A DNA stretch of 64,000 bases from Chryseobacterium oleae (lineage in GTDB: Bacteria > Bacteroidota > Bacteroidia > Flavobacteriales > Weeksellaceae). Shown one piece after another: positions 6,873 to 16,108 of the stretch (position 1 is the first letter of the stretch; each line of letters starts with the position of its first letter). The translations under genes and the position numbers were made by a program. The stretch covers positions 1 to 64,000 of the forward strand of contig NZ_FOVD01000009.1 of NCBI RefSeq assembly GCF_900115055.1. The letters run 5' to 3'. The notes beneath the pieces were generated by a model. The model did no database searches, was not told where the DNA came from, and worked only from the letters and a program-made list of their open reading frames with translations.

Positions 6873-8972
6873 TTAATCTCTGTTTTTGACCACAATCCAA
6901 CCTGAATATTTAATTGGTGTGCTCATTTTATCATTCTCGTTCCAGCCCACAGAATACCAGTAGTTTCCTGTCGGAACTTTTACCCCTCCTCTGGTGGTTC
7001 CTTCCCATTTGTAACCGGTAGATTTATCCACCTGGAAGATCATATTTCCGTAGCGGTCGAAGATATTCATTACGAGGTTTTTCTTGTTTGCCAAGGCGGA
7101 ATAATCAATAATATCGTTATATCCGTCACCATTTGGTGTGATGACATTCACAAGATTAGGCACCACGATGCTGATATCTATAGGATCACAGTCGTAAGAA
7201 TCTTTTACGTATATCGTAGCATCTCCTCTTTTAAGGTTAGTAAAGATATTGGAATCCTGCCAGTTGATATTATCCAAAGAGTATTTGTAAGCCGGTGTTC
7301 CTCCTATCACATATACCGTAACCGTAGTGTTTGAAATTTCAATATTTGAAACCACAGGCTGCTCGGAAGGATATACTTTGACATTCTGCACCACCGTACA
7401 GTCGCCGGTTTTCAGTTTTACCCAATACGTTCCCACCCCAACATTGGTGATGGCCTGCGTTGTAGCGCCGGTACTCCATAAGTAGCTGTTGAATCCAGGA
7501 CCTGCATCCAGGGTTGTTTTGTCTTCCACACATATGATTTTGTCTTTTAGAGTGGTTGAATAAACAGGCGGAATCACGACCAGTGTTACTTTAGCAATAT
7601 TATAACAGCCCTGCGCATTGGAAACCCTTACATACACCACTCCACTTGGAGCAATATAGGCTGTACCTGTTAAAATTTCATTAGTCTGATTCGCTGCATC
7701 CGTTGCAGAAGGATAATATTTTTTCACCGCCCCGGTCACTCCCGTTACAGGTGCAGAGGTAAGATTGAAAGATGCCGTAGACGGACTGCTCTCAATAGAA
7801 CATGATCTTAAGGTAGCATCCGTGACAGTCACTACAGGATGGAATTTCAGCGAGATCTGTGCAATGCCGCTACATCCGAATGTGGAGGTCACTTTCACGT
7901 AAATCGTTGCTTCAGCAGAAATAAATGCTGTCGGATTCGTGATTTCATTGATGCCTGCATTCAGATCGGAAAGACTGTTGTAGTATTTTTTGGTCACCGT
8001 TGGATCTGCAAAAACGTCTGCAGTTGTAAGGTCATACAGTGCGGTCCCTGCATTGTTATTGTTACATTGGGTCAACGTAGCATTTTTCGTGGTGATTTTC
8101 CCGTCTCTGAATTTAAAGGTTCCAATCTGTTTACATTTATTGAGCGGACTGGTTGGATTGGCCGGATCTGTGTAGCCAATACTGTAGTAGTAAACGGAAG
8201 TCATATTGACCAAAGTAGGAACGGTAATGGTATTATTGCCGGTTAATGCATCATTCTGGCTTGTATGATAACTGACATAAAAATTCGGATTTCCGTTAAG
8301 AATTCCCGCAGTCAGCGTAGAAAAATCAAATACAGCCGGATTAACGCATACCACCACTTCTCTAGGATCTGCAGGATTGGCCGCAGGAACTCCCGGAGGC
8401 GTAAACGGATAAGGCTGTGTAGCCGGATCTGTAAACGGAGATGCCAGTGTTGCCGTACCGCCCCATGTTAAAGCAAAAGGAGCTATCGTAGGATTAAAGA
8501 CATCCACCCAGTTATCAATGTATAAATAATAAGTCTGACCTGCCAGAACATCCATGTATTTGCAATACGGTGTTGGTGAACCTCCAAGGGCATTGGTAAT
8601 GGTACTTGTCATATTCATTCCCGTAGATGCTCCTACTCCAACAACTGTTGCAGCATTACAGCGAACGGGAGAGCCCAGGCTTCCGCAGGAAACATTTGGC
8701 CCGTAAATAGCCCAGTCATAATCCGCTCCGGGATCATTCGGAACCAGATCAAAAGTAAGCGTTCCACTGGTCGCAATGGTAAGTTTGTACCAGATTGAAT
8801 TATGCTCACCGGATGACAGGCACCCTCCCAGGTTTTCATTCACAGCGCCTATTCCCAGAGGGCTATAGGTAATATTAGAGTTTCCGCAGACCGCAAGGGC
8901 CGTAGCACAATCTGCCTGAGCAAAGAAAGCACGCGATATACCGAAAAAAATAAGAAGTAAAAGTTTTTTCAT
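6873..8972 (-). CDS. Large secreted protein with type IX type B (gliding-motility) C-terminal domain
   Basis: 699 aa. The signal peptide MKKLLLLIFFGISRAFFAQ precedes a cysteine-containing N-terminal domain (ADCATALAVCGN, YYLYIDNW) like those binding carbohydrate or ligand in flavobacterial adhesins. Several Ig-like repeat units follow, with related phrases such as TDATLRSCSIESSPSTASFNLTS. The last 90 residues are the type B sorting domain (VITPNGDGYNDIIDY, IFDRYGNMIF, GNYWYSVGW, GWIVVKN). The protein should be exported by Sec and placed outside the cell by the type IX system. It is monocistronic, and a promoter is visible upstream. Confidence 0.88.
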   Translation of the reverse strand: MKKLLLLIFFGISRAFFAQADCATALAVCGNSNITYSPLGIGAVNENLGGCLSSGEHNSIWYKLTIATSGTLTFDLVPNDPGADYDWAIYGPNVSCGSLGSPVRCNAATVVGVGASTGMNMTSTITNALGGSPTPYCKYMDVLAGQTYYLYIDNWVDVFNPTIAPFALTWGGTATLASPFTDPATQPYPFTPPGVPAANPADPREVVVCVNPAVFDFSTLTAGILNGNPNFYVSYHTSQNDALTGNNTITVPTLVNMTSVYYYSIGYTDPANPTSPLNKCKQIGTFKFRDGKITTKNATLTQCNNNNAGTALYDLTTADVFADPTVTKKYYNSLSDLNAGINEITNPTAFISAEATIYVKVTSTFGCSGIAQISLKFHPVVTVTDATLRSCSIESSPSTASFNLTSAPVTGVTGAVKKYYPSATDAANQTNEILTGTAYIAPSGVVYVRVSNAQGCYNIAKVTLVVIPPVYSTTLKDKIICVEDKTTLDAGPGFNSYLWSTGATTQAITNVGVGTYWVKLKTGDCTVVQNVKVYPSEQPVVSNIEISNTTVTVYVIGGTPAYKYSLDNINWQDSNIFTNLKRGDATIYVKDSYDCDPIDISIVVPNLVNVITPNGDGYNDIIDYSALANKKNLVMNIFDRYGNMIFQVDKSTGYKWEGTTRGGVKVPTGNYWYSVGWNENDKMSTPIKYSGWIVVKNRD

Positions 8973-9040
8973 AGATATATAGTTTTTGGTGAATATAATG
9001 TGAAAAACACATGATATGTATTGATTTACAACACATACAT

Positions 9041-9070
9041 CAAATATACCTATATTTTAATCACAAACAA
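9041..9070 (-). promoter_or_regulatory. Promoter of the type IX-secreted protein gene
   Basis: Minus-strand TTG (9070-9068), 19 bases, then TATATTTG (9048-9041), a full -33/-7 match. It lies 69 bases upstream of the ATG. Confidence 0.65.
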
Positions 9071-9143
9071 TGGATTTTTAAAAATCTTAAATTATTTCAA
9101 ATAAAAACATAAAATAATTGCGATATAACCGAATAAACCGCGA

Positions 9144-9941
9144 CTATTTTATACTTGTAATATTTCCACAAAGATTTTCAAGGTGAAAGATTTTATGGAA
9201 CGGACTCTTTACTTCCTGCAAATGTTCTTTATCCTGAATAAACGTATATCTTGAGGCTATGGAATTCATATCTGATACAATTACGAGCCAGCATTCATCT
9301 ACCGAAGTATCGTAATAAGGGAACTTTTCATTTTTCTTATCAATAAGGTCGAGGATCTTTTCTGAGCAGAGTTCGTCAAAAAGATTCATGCTGTATTCAT
9401 GGGTAATAAAAACATTTCTGCGGTGAAAAGATTTCCGCATTCCTTTTACACAGCCCATCGGTTTATTCTTTTTGATGCTTTTATAAATGTTGATGATATT
9501 TTCTTCCTGTTCTTCTATATTGTCAAATTTAATATTTGGGTGGAATTCTAAAAAATAAACACCACGGTACTTCGCGGTGTCTTCTTGTTCTAATAATATT
9601 TCTGCCTGACGGAACATCTTATTCAATGTACTTTCTACCTTTTTCATTTCCAGATGATTGATCACTTCGGTCAATTCTATTCCGATCTTTTTGTCGTTGA
9701 GTTTGGCGATAAAGTCGGGACTTTCGCAAGTGAGGTCTTCAAATTTCACATCGGGGAAATGATGCATAAAAGAATTAAGCAGCAGAATCTCTGACTTTTT
9801 TCTGTATTTTTCGCGGTCATGAAGCAGAGATTCGTCTATTTTACGGTGATACTTTTCCATCGGCTTTTTTTTCAAATGCCGGTTCATGTAGTATAGGCTC
9901 AGATTCTTTATTAAATCTTCATCAGAAAATGTCTTTTTCAT
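9144..9941 (-). CDS. Hypothetical protein with PD-(D/E)XK-like nuclease signature
   Basis: About 265 aa from MKKTFSDEDLIKN (the frame opens at 9971). Residues around 75-95 read CESPDFIAKLNDKKIGIELTE, the spacing of PD..E-x-T seen in restriction-endonuclease-like folds where the acidic residues bind metal. Elsewhere it is charged and lysine-rich, with conserved-looking VYFLEFHPNIKF and CWLVIVSDM strands. No partner methylase or helicase is adjacent, so it would be an orphan. The nuclease call is inference from one motif. Confidence 0.45.
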   Translation of the reverse strand: MKKTFSDEDLIKNLSLYYMNRHLKKKPMEKYHRKIDESLLHDREKYRKKSEILLLNSFMHHFPDVKFEDLTCESPDFIAKLNDKKIGIELTEVINHLEMKKVESTLNKMFRQAEILLEQEDTAKYRGVYFLEFHPNIKFDNIEEQEENIINIYKSIKKNKPMGCVKGMRKSFHRRNVFITHEYSMNLFDELCSEKILDLIDKKNEKFPYYDTSVDECWLVIVSDMNSIASRYTFIQDKEHLQEVKSPFHKIFHLENLCGNITSIK

Positions 9942-10144
9942 GGGTGATTTTTTTATGTGACCAAAGAACACATGCCATAATGGTTCTCACCGTTAGAAGT
10001 TTTTGATTTTCAAAAATTTACCTATTAAAGGTAAGTAAAAAAACTATTCAGCAGATACTTTTAAATGAATTTATCAAATAATTAATGTAGAGTTTATTTT
10101 CATAATCAATACCTTTAGTCCTCAAAATATAAACACTATGATTT

Positions 10145-11800
10145 ATGGATTTTAAAAATTTTAAAATACCTTACAACATCAATCCACAATATTCTAAAAA
10201 AGCCGCTTATTTTTCGATGGAATTTGCCATTGAACAGGTTTTAAAAATATATTCGGGAGGCTTGGGATTCCTCGCAGGATCTCATATGAGAAGTGCATAC
10301 AATCTGAAACAGGATCTCATCGGGATCGGAATTCTCTGGAAGTTTGGCTATTACGATCAGGCCAGAAACCATGACCAGACCCTTCAGCCGGTATGGACAA
10401 AAAAAATGTACAGCTTCCTGGAAGACACCGGAATAAAATTCCAGATCGAGATCCACAGCGCACCGGTATGGGTGAAAGTATGGTATCTTGATCCTGAAAT
10501 TTTCAATACAGCCCCGATGTTTTTCCTTTCTACAGATGTCCCTGAAAACGATCACGTTTCTAAAACCATCTGTCACAAATTATATGATGCCAACGAATCT
10601 ACAAAGCTGGCTCAATATATTCTACTGGGAAAAGGAGGCGCTAAATTACTTGATGAAATGAACGCTGAAAGAGACGTCTATCATTTGAATGAAGCCCACG
10701 GACTTCCCGCTGCATTCTATCTTCTGAAAAAATACAACGGAGATCTGAACAGGGTAAAAGAAAAACTGGTTTTCACTACCCATACTCCTGAAGAAGCAGG
10801 AAATGAAAAACACAATCTGAAACTGTGTTATGATATGTCTTATTTCTCAGGCTTCAGCATGCAGGATGTAAAAAGCATTGAGGGAACAGATGACGACCGT
10901 TTCAATCATTCCCTATGTGCTTTGAAAATGGCAAGAATGGCCAATGGTGTTTCCCAACTTCATGGCGTGGTTTCAAGAGCGATGTGGAGTAAATATCCTG
11001 GAATCTGTGAAATTACTTCTATTACCAATGCTCAGGAATTCAAATACTGGTCAGATAAACCTCTTTATAACGCCAAAGACGAAAATGACGCAACTGTTTT
11101 CGATTACCGCAAAAAACATTTAAAGAAAAGACTTTTCACCATTGTGGCTGATCAGACGGGAAATTTATTCAATCCTAATATTTTCACCATTGTCTGGGCG
11201 AGAAGATTCGCAGGCTACAAACGGGCTGATCTACTTTTACACGACAAAGAAAGATTTTACAGATTATTAAATAACCCGAAATATCCGGTACAGATCATTT
11301 GGTCCGGGAAACCTTATCCGATGGATTATTCTGCGATTTCAACCTTTAATACCCTGGTAGAAGAAAGCAAGAACCACAAAAATATGGCTGTTCTTACAGG
11401 CTACGAACTGGCTTTAAGTAAATCAATGAAGCAGGGCTCTGATCTTTGGCTTAACAATCCTCGAGTGCCGAGAGAAGCTTCCGGAACTTCAGGAATGTCA
11501 GCCGCTATGAACGGATCTGTCAATCTTTCTACTGATGACGGATGGATTCCTGAATTTGCAAAACCGGGAGAAAATTCATTCGTCGTTCCGAAAGCAGACT
11601 ATATGAATATGAGCATCTATGAGCAGGATACGTATGATCTGAATGCGTTGTACGATATCCTTGAAAACGAAATTCTTCCAACCTACTACGACAAGCCGGA
11701 TCAATGGAGAAAGATTCAGTATAATGCGATGAATGATGTTCAGGAGCACTTTAACAGCGACCGAATGGCAGACGAATATTATAAAATTCTGTATAAATAA
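10145..11800 (+). CDS. glgP: Alpha-glucan family phosphorylase (short GT35 type)
   Basis: 551 aa, length of the short phosphorylase subfamily. It would release glucose-1-phosphate from glycogen-type glucan in the cytosol. Motifs in order: AYFSMEFAIE, SGGLGFLAG, HLNEAHG, VFTTHTP, ARRFAGYKRADL, EASGTSGMSAAMNG. The classical PLP-lysine position (GTGNMK or GTSGMK) is serine here, although all surrounding residues are conserved. Activity through the standard PLP mechanism is therefore doubtful unless this Bacteroidota branch uses another route. It is flanked by its own terminator, with a weak -7 candidate TACCTTTA at 10110. Confidence 0.8.
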   Translation: MDFKNFKIPYNINPQYSKKAAYFSMEFAIEQVLKIYSGGLGFLAGSHMRSAYNLKQDLIGIGILWKFGYYDQARNHDQTLQPVWTKKMYSFLEDTGIKFQIEIHSAPVWVKVWYLDPEIFNTAPMFFLSTDVPENDHVSKTICHKLYDANESTKLAQYILLGKGGAKLLDEMNAERDVYHLNEAHGLPAAFYLLKKYNGDLNRVKEKLVFTTHTPEEAGNEKHNLKLCYDMSYFSGFSMQDVKSIEGTDDDRFNHSLCALKMARMANGVSQLHGVVSRAMWSKYPGICEITSITNAQEFKYWSDKPLYNAKDENDATVFDYRKKHLKKRLFTIVADQTGNLFNPNIFTIVWARRFAGYKRADLLLHDKERFYRLLNNPKYPVQIIWSGKPYPMDYSAISTFNTLVEESKNHKNMAVLTGYELALSKSMKQGSDLWLNNPRVPREASGTSGMSAAMNGSVNLSTDDGWIPEFAKPGENSFVVPKADYMNMSIYEQDTYDLNALYDILENEILPTYYDKPDQWRKIQYNAMNDVQEHFNSDRMADEYYKILYK

Positions 11801-11825
11801 TCAAATCTGAATTTGATTTACCATA

Positions 11826-11860
11826 AAAAAATTCCGTGAAAAATTTCACGGAATTTTTGT
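11826..11860. terminator. Terminator after the phosphorylase gene
   Basis: A 15-bp perfect stem AAAAATTCCGTGAAA (11826-11840) with a two-base loop and its complement to 11857, then T. It serves both converging genes. Confidence 0.85.
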
Positions 11861-11869
11861 TATTTAAAG

Positions 11870-12061
11870 TTATTCTTTTTTCTTCTTCGGTACTTTTAAG
11901 CCTTTTTCTTTAGCTTCGGAAATACCTATGGCAATGGCCTGTTTTCTGTCGGTCACTTTTTCTCCGGAAGAGGATTTCAGTTTTCCCTCTTTGAATTCGT
12001 GCATTACTTTTCCTACTTTGTCCTGAGCTTTTTCTGAATATTTGGTCTTGCTCATGATCAA
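11870..12061 (-). CDS. Small basic DUF6496-like protein
   Basis: 63 aa, lysine-rich. The sequence KVGKVMHEFKEGKLKSSSGEKV followed by DRKQAIAIGISEAKEKGLKVP is like small proteins labelled DUF6496, whose role is unknown. The start may be the internal ATG giving MSKTKYSEKA. It lies six bases after the stop of the 157-aa gene and is probably cotranscribed with it. Confidence 0.7.
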   Translation of the reverse strand: MIMSKTKYSEKAQDKVGKVMHEFKEGKLKSSSGEKVTDRKQAIAIGISEAKEKGLKVPKKKKE

Positions 12062-12067
12062 TAATTT

Positions 12068-12541
12068 TTAAGATTTTGGCAGGGAAACCCCTAATTCATA
12101 AACTTCAGCGTGCTTCAAATATTTTGAGCGCTCTCTGGAAGTCACCGATTCAAAATGGTCATTCTTGATCACAATGATCGGGTCTTCTATATTTTCAATT
12201 TCAAAACTGGCAAAATACCTTTCATCCGGGCTGGTTTTATCTTTACTGGCTTTTATTTTCTGCAGCTCATCGGCATATTTTCTAAACCCCGGATCAGACG
12301 AATGGATAAATTTGTACTCATCCCCTGCATATACATAGTAATGAAGCTTTTTCTCGATCAATCCGGCTTCATCTGTTATCTGAGGATTATCATTCCCGCC
12401 TTTAAAACTAACTTCCACTAAAGTTCCTCCTTTTTTATTGGCACATTCTTCCGCATCCTTAAAACTTGAAAATCCGGTATAGACAATCTGATCGGCCAAA
12501 ACATAGCGATTCAGTTTCTGGTTGTATGCATTCGTTTCCAT
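12068..12541 (-). CDS. Conserved hypothetical protein
   Basis: 157 aa, soluble, no signal peptide. It contains alternating basic/acidic strands (YVLADQIVYTGFSSFKDAEECANKKGGTLVEVSF, HYYVYAGDEYKFI, FASFEIENIEDPIIVIKNDHF). I do not recognise the family. It is the first gene of a two-gene unit with the DUF6496-like gene. Confidence 0.65.
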   Translation of the reverse strand: METNAYNQKLNRYVLADQIVYTGFSSFKDAEECANKKGGTLVEVSFKGGNDNPQITDEAGLIEKKLHYYVYAGDEYKFIHSSDPGFRKYADELQKIKASKDKTSPDERYFASFEIENIEDPIIVIKNDHFESVTSRERSKYLKHAEVYELGVSLPKS

Positions 12542-12672
12542 AATTATTATTTAATTTGATTGTAATGGAATACATTCAATTTTTTTGCCAAATTGTTAAT
12601 TTTAAAAAATTCACTGGTGTATGATTTTTTTTATTACTTTAGAACTTCAAATCTTAAAACTAATATTTTATC

Positions 12673-12861
12673 ATGAAAAATCTTAAAAAGATCGCAAGAG
12701 AGCAATTAAAAGAAGTACAGGGAGGTGGCCTTCCGGGAATGAAAAGATGTGCAGATCCGGTTACCTGTCAAATCATTATGTGGTATGCATTGCCTGCAAT
12801 GGATAGTCCATGTGATCCTACCCTTCCGGTTTGTCTTACGGAACTGAACCCACCGGAGTAA
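12673..12861 (+). CDS. Double-glycine leader (bacteriocin-like) peptide
   Basis: 62 aa. The leader MKNLKKIAREQLKEVQGGG has the leucine spacing and GG ending of leaders cleaved by C39 peptidase-type exporters, in the Chryseobacterium-specific MKNLKKLxREQLKxxxGG style. The predicted core of about 43 aa has four cysteines (CADPVTC, SPC, PVC) and is proline-rich. No exporter, modification enzyme or immunity gene is adjacent, so a second locus would have to process it. Monocistronic, with a terminator at 12885-12912. A second peptide with the same leader pattern is at 16109. Confidence 0.75.
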   Translation: MKNLKKIAREQLKEVQGGGLPGMKRCADPVTCQIIMWYALPAMDSPCDPTLPVCLTELNPPE

Positions 12862-12884
12862 GAATAATTTATAAAAATAATAAC

Positions 12885-12916
12885 AAAAACAGGATCTTAC
12901 GGTTCTGTTTTTCTTT
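12885..12916 (+). terminator. Terminator of the leader-peptide gene
   Basis: AAAAACAGGA (12885-12894) pairs with TTCTGTTTTT (12903-12912), followed by more T. It insulates the peptide gene from the DPP IV gene. Confidence 0.75.
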
Positions 12917-12942
12917 TATGTGGTTATATGACTAAGAATTAT

Positions 12943-12950
12943 TAAATTTG
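12943..12950 (+). promoter_or_regulatory. -7 element of the DPP IV gene
   Basis: TAAATTTG, an exact TAnnTTTG match, 19 bases before the ATG at 12969. The longer open frame from 12948 would begin inside this element, so 12969 is the better start. Confidence 0.6.
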
Positions 12951-12968
12951 GAATCATTAAAATTAGAA

Positions 12969-15098
12969 ATGAAAAAATTACTCTTAACTCTTACTGTGGC
13001 TGTGGCATTCCATAATGTATCGGCACAGGAAATCACTTTAGATAAAATATATTCCGGATACTACCGTGGTAAAGGCATTGCGGGTATTGCATCCATGAAG
13101 AACGGCGAAAACTATCTGGTCATTGAACCAACGGGAATTGCCAGGTATTCATACAAAACTTCACAAAAAGAAGGCAATATTGTTGATGGTAAATTTGAGA
13201 GCTATGAATTCTCTGATGATGAGTCAAAAATTCTTCTTTTAAAGGAGAGCCAGCCGATCTACAGACATTCTTTCCTTGGAAAATTTGATGTAAAAGATCT
13301 GAAATCCGGAAAAACGATCAGCTTAAATGAAGGCAAAACAGTGCAGGAGCCAAGATTCTCTCCTGATGCCACGAAAGTAGCATTCATCGCAGAAAACAAC
13401 TTATTCTACCAAGATCTCACCTCAGGAAAAATCACTCAGATTACCAATGATGGTAAGAAAAATTCTATCATCAACGGTCTTGCAGACTGGGTGTATGAAG
13501 AGGAATTCGGGCACGCAAGACAATATGAGTGGACCAAAAATTCTGATGCGGTAGTATTTGTAAAATCTGATGAAAGCCAGGTTCCGGAGATCTATATTCC
13601 GATTTATGGTAAAAAACTGTATCCGGATGAAATGCGTTACAAATATCCTAAAGCGGGAGAAAAAAATGCTGTCGTTTCTGCTCAGTTATATCGTCTTGAT
13701 AGCGGAAAAACGATACCTTTGAATTTAAGTTCTTTCAAAAACTATTATATTCCGAACGTTATTCAGACGGCAAAACCTGATGAAATCGTTCTTGTAACCT
13801 CTGAAAGAATTCAGAATGCTTCTGATATTTTAAAGGTTAATACCAAAACGGGAGCGATCCAGAAATTATTCACTGAAACGGACGATAAATGGATTGATAC
13901 AGATAGTCCGACTCTTGAATTCCTTGAGGATGATTCCTTTCTTTGGGCTTCTGAAAGAGACGGAAACCGTCACCTTTACTGGTACGATAAAGACGGAAAG
14001 CTGAAAAAGCAGATCACAAAAGGAAACTGGGAAGTAACCGATTACTACGGATTCAATCCAAAATCTAAAGAAGTTTACGTTCAGACCACTGAAAAAGGAA
14101 GCATCAACAAAGTCGTTTCCAAAGTAAATATTGAAAACGGAAAATCCCAGCTGATCTCCAATGCAGATGGAAATAATTCTGCCAACTTCAGCAAAAACTA
14201 CAGCTATTTCATCGAAACATCTTCTACTGCTTCAAAACCTTACACTTTTGTATTAAAAGACGGAAATGGTAAGACCGTAAAAGAACTTCAGAATAACAAT
14301 GATCAGCTTCAGAAATTAAAGACTGATAACTTTTCAGAGAAAGAATTCATCACGATTCCAAACGATGCCGGAGATCAGATGAATGCATGGATCATCAAGC
14401 CTAAGAACTTTGATCCAAATAAAAAATATCCTCTGTTTATGTTCCAGTATTCCGGACCGGGATCACAGCAGGTGGCCAATTCATGGGACACCGGAAATAC
14501 TTTATGGTTTAATCATTTGGTACAGAAAGGCTATATCGTTGCCTGTGTAGACGGTCGTGGAACAGGTTATAAAGGAACTAAGTTCAAGAAAGTTACCTAC
14601 ATGAATTTAGGAAAATATGAGATTGAAGATCAGATTACCGCTGCAAAATGGTTCGGAAACCAATCTTATATTGACAAAACGAGAATCGGAATGTTCGGAT
14701 GGAGTTTCGGTGGATATATGACCAGTTTAGCGATGACTAAAGGTGCAGATGTCTTCAAAGCAGGAATCGCTGTAGCACCGGTAACCAACTGGAGATATTA
14801 TGATTCTGTATATACGGAGCGATTCATGAGAACCCCTCAGGAAAATCCGGACGGTTATGACAAAAACTCACCTACAGAATATGCCAATCTGTTGAAAGGT
14901 AAATTCCTATTGATCCACGGAACAGCTGATGATAACGTACATTTCCAAAATTCTATGGAATTCTCTGAAGCGTTAATTCAGAATAAAAAACAGTTTGATT
15001 TCATGGCTTATCCGGATAAAAACCACGGAATTTATGGAGGACAGACAAGACCACAACTGTATCAGAAAATGACGGATTTTATTTTGAATAATTTATAG
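12969..15098 (+). CDS. Dipeptidyl peptidase IV (S9 family)
   Basis: 709 aa, exported (signal peptide MKKLLLTLTVAVAFHNVSA). It removes Xaa-Pro or Xaa-Ala dipeptides from peptide N-termini in the periplasm or on the surface. An N-terminal eight-bladed propeller carries DWVYEEEF, the double-glutamate motif that binds the substrate amino terminus. The catalytic alpha/beta-hydrolase domain has GWSFGGYM (Ser), GTADDNVHF (Asp) and DKNHGIYGG (His). It would feed the peptide transporters encoded at 17155-23249 and the Xaa-Pro peptidase at 45295. Monocistronic, with promoter and terminator visible. Confidence 0.93.
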   Translation: MKKLLLTLTVAVAFHNVSAQEITLDKIYSGYYRGKGIAGIASMKNGENYLVIEPTGIARYSYKTSQKEGNIVDGKFESYEFSDDESKILLLKESQPIYRHSFLGKFDVKDLKSGKTISLNEGKTVQEPRFSPDATKVAFIAENNLFYQDLTSGKITQITNDGKKNSIINGLADWVYEEEFGHARQYEWTKNSDAVVFVKSDESQVPEIYIPIYGKKLYPDEMRYKYPKAGEKNAVVSAQLYRLDSGKTIPLNLSSFKNYYIPNVIQTAKPDEIVLVTSERIQNASDILKVNTKTGAIQKLFTETDDKWIDTDSPTLEFLEDDSFLWASERDGNRHLYWYDKDGKLKKQITKGNWEVTDYYGFNPKSKEVYVQTTEKGSINKVVSKVNIENGKSQLISNADGNNSANFSKNYSYFIETSSTASKPYTFVLKDGNGKTVKELQNNNDQLQKLKTDNFSEKEFITIPNDAGDQMNAWIIKPKNFDPNKKYPLFMFQYSGPGSQQVANSWDTGNTLWFNHLVQKGYIVACVDGRGTGYKGTKFKKVTYMNLGKYEIEDQITAAKWFGNQSYIDKTRIGMFGWSFGGYMTSLAMTKGADVFKAGIAVAPVTNWRYYDSVYTERFMRTPQENPDGYDKNSPTEYANLLKGKFLLIHGTADDNVHFQNSMEFSEALIQNKKQFDFMAYPDKNHGIYGGQTRPQLYQKMTDFILNNL

Positions 15099-15120
15099 TA
15101 TTGCAATAAATAGTAGCATC

Positions 15121-15154
15121 AAATCCCTTTCAATTTTTTGAGAGGGATTTTTTA
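15121..15154. terminator. Terminator after the DPP IV gene
   Basis: A 13-bp stem AAATCCCTTTCAA (15121-15133) / TTGAGAGGGATTT (15138-15150, one wobble) and a T run. Confidence 0.85.
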
Positions 15155-15221
15155 TATATCAATTATTTTAAGAAGCTAGCCAAAAATTTAAAAATTCATA
15201 CTAAAAAAATAAGAGCCTGAT

Positions 15222-16048
15222 TCATTTTAAAAGATCAATTTCAATGATATTATTGTCTTTTTTAATCCTTTCTTTTCTAAGGCTTTCTACCGATCTCATA
15301 TGTTCCTGCCTTTCTTCATCAGATTCATAATAAATATCACCACTTATCACTTTTTGTTTAAATTCTTTTGTGGGATCTATACGATATTCTTTATAAAACT
15401 TAACAAAATCATTAAAGGCAAAATTTCTTACTTTCTTTTTTTCATCAACTATATTAGGAATATAACTGCCTTTTATTTTTTTTGTGCTCTGAAGTTGAAA
15501 GCTGTGAGAATTTGACACATCTTTTATCTCTACGATTAATCCCGGCAAGTCCCTAAACTTATAAGGTCCATCATAATATGGAATCTCGTCTGTAAACCAA
15601 GCAGTCCATTTTCTACCGGCAAAATTAAGTTCTGCCTTTTGGCACTGATAATTTCCAATCACTTTTTTTTCAGGAAAAAGCACCCAATTTAAAGACCTTT
15701 CATCAGAAATAATAAACTTGTACGAAGTTGAAAATTCCTCCGTCATTATACTAATTTTAAAATCCGGATATTTTTTTACAATAACATCTCTCACATTAAT
15801 ACTTTCATCCGGCATTGTGATAATTCCTTTTTTTAAATCTTCCTTCATGAGAGAACCGAAATTATTTTTTTTTGACTGATAAATACAGATCTATTATTAT
15901 CTATTTCTAAAATCATATTTTCATTTATAACATTACCTCTATTCAGAGTATCTGGTACAAATTTATAGTTGTATACAAAACGATGCTGCTGAGCAGGAAA
16001 AACTGAAAGGGTAAAAATAAAACAGAATATAAATATAGGATTACACAT
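15222..16048 (-). pseudogene. GLPGLI family protein, frameshifted in an A9 tract
   Basis: Two overlapping minus-strand frames together make one GLPGLI protein of about 275 aa. The upstream frame (16048-15845) has a signal peptide (MCNPIFIFCFIFTLSVFPAQ) and the usual HRFVYNYKFVPDT start, then ends in SQKKIISVLS. The downstream frame (15848-15222) continues with MKEDLKKGI, NFAGRKWTAWF and YKFRDLPGLIVEIKD, the family signature. Adding one A to the nine-A tract (plus-strand T run 15865-15873) joins them as SQKKNNFGSLMKEDLKKG with no stop. It may be a real loss, phase variation or slippage, or a sequencing error. GLPGLI function is unknown. Confidence 0.85.
15865..15873 (-). other. Nine-A homopolymer at the GLPGLI frameshift
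   Basis: The plus strand has nine consecutive T. Reading the gene requires ten (or seven). The surrounding codons then give a continuous protein. Confidence 0.8.
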
Positions 16049-16076
16049 TATTATTTACTATTAAATATTTAACAAA

Positions 16077-16102
16077 AGCGTCCTAAAAATAAATAGGATG
16101 CT
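16077..16102 (-). terminator. Terminator of the second leader-peptide gene
   Basis: A stem AGCGTCCTA (16077-16085) / TAGGATGCT (16094-16102), with T-rich sequence on the minus strand. It lies between the peptide stop and the GLPGLI start. Confidence 0.6.
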
Positions 16103-16108
16103 TATTTA

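Noticed and set aside
7839..8246. 135-aa plus-strand frame inside the secreted protein gene
   Set aside because: Antisense shadow of the type IX-secreted protein coding sequence.
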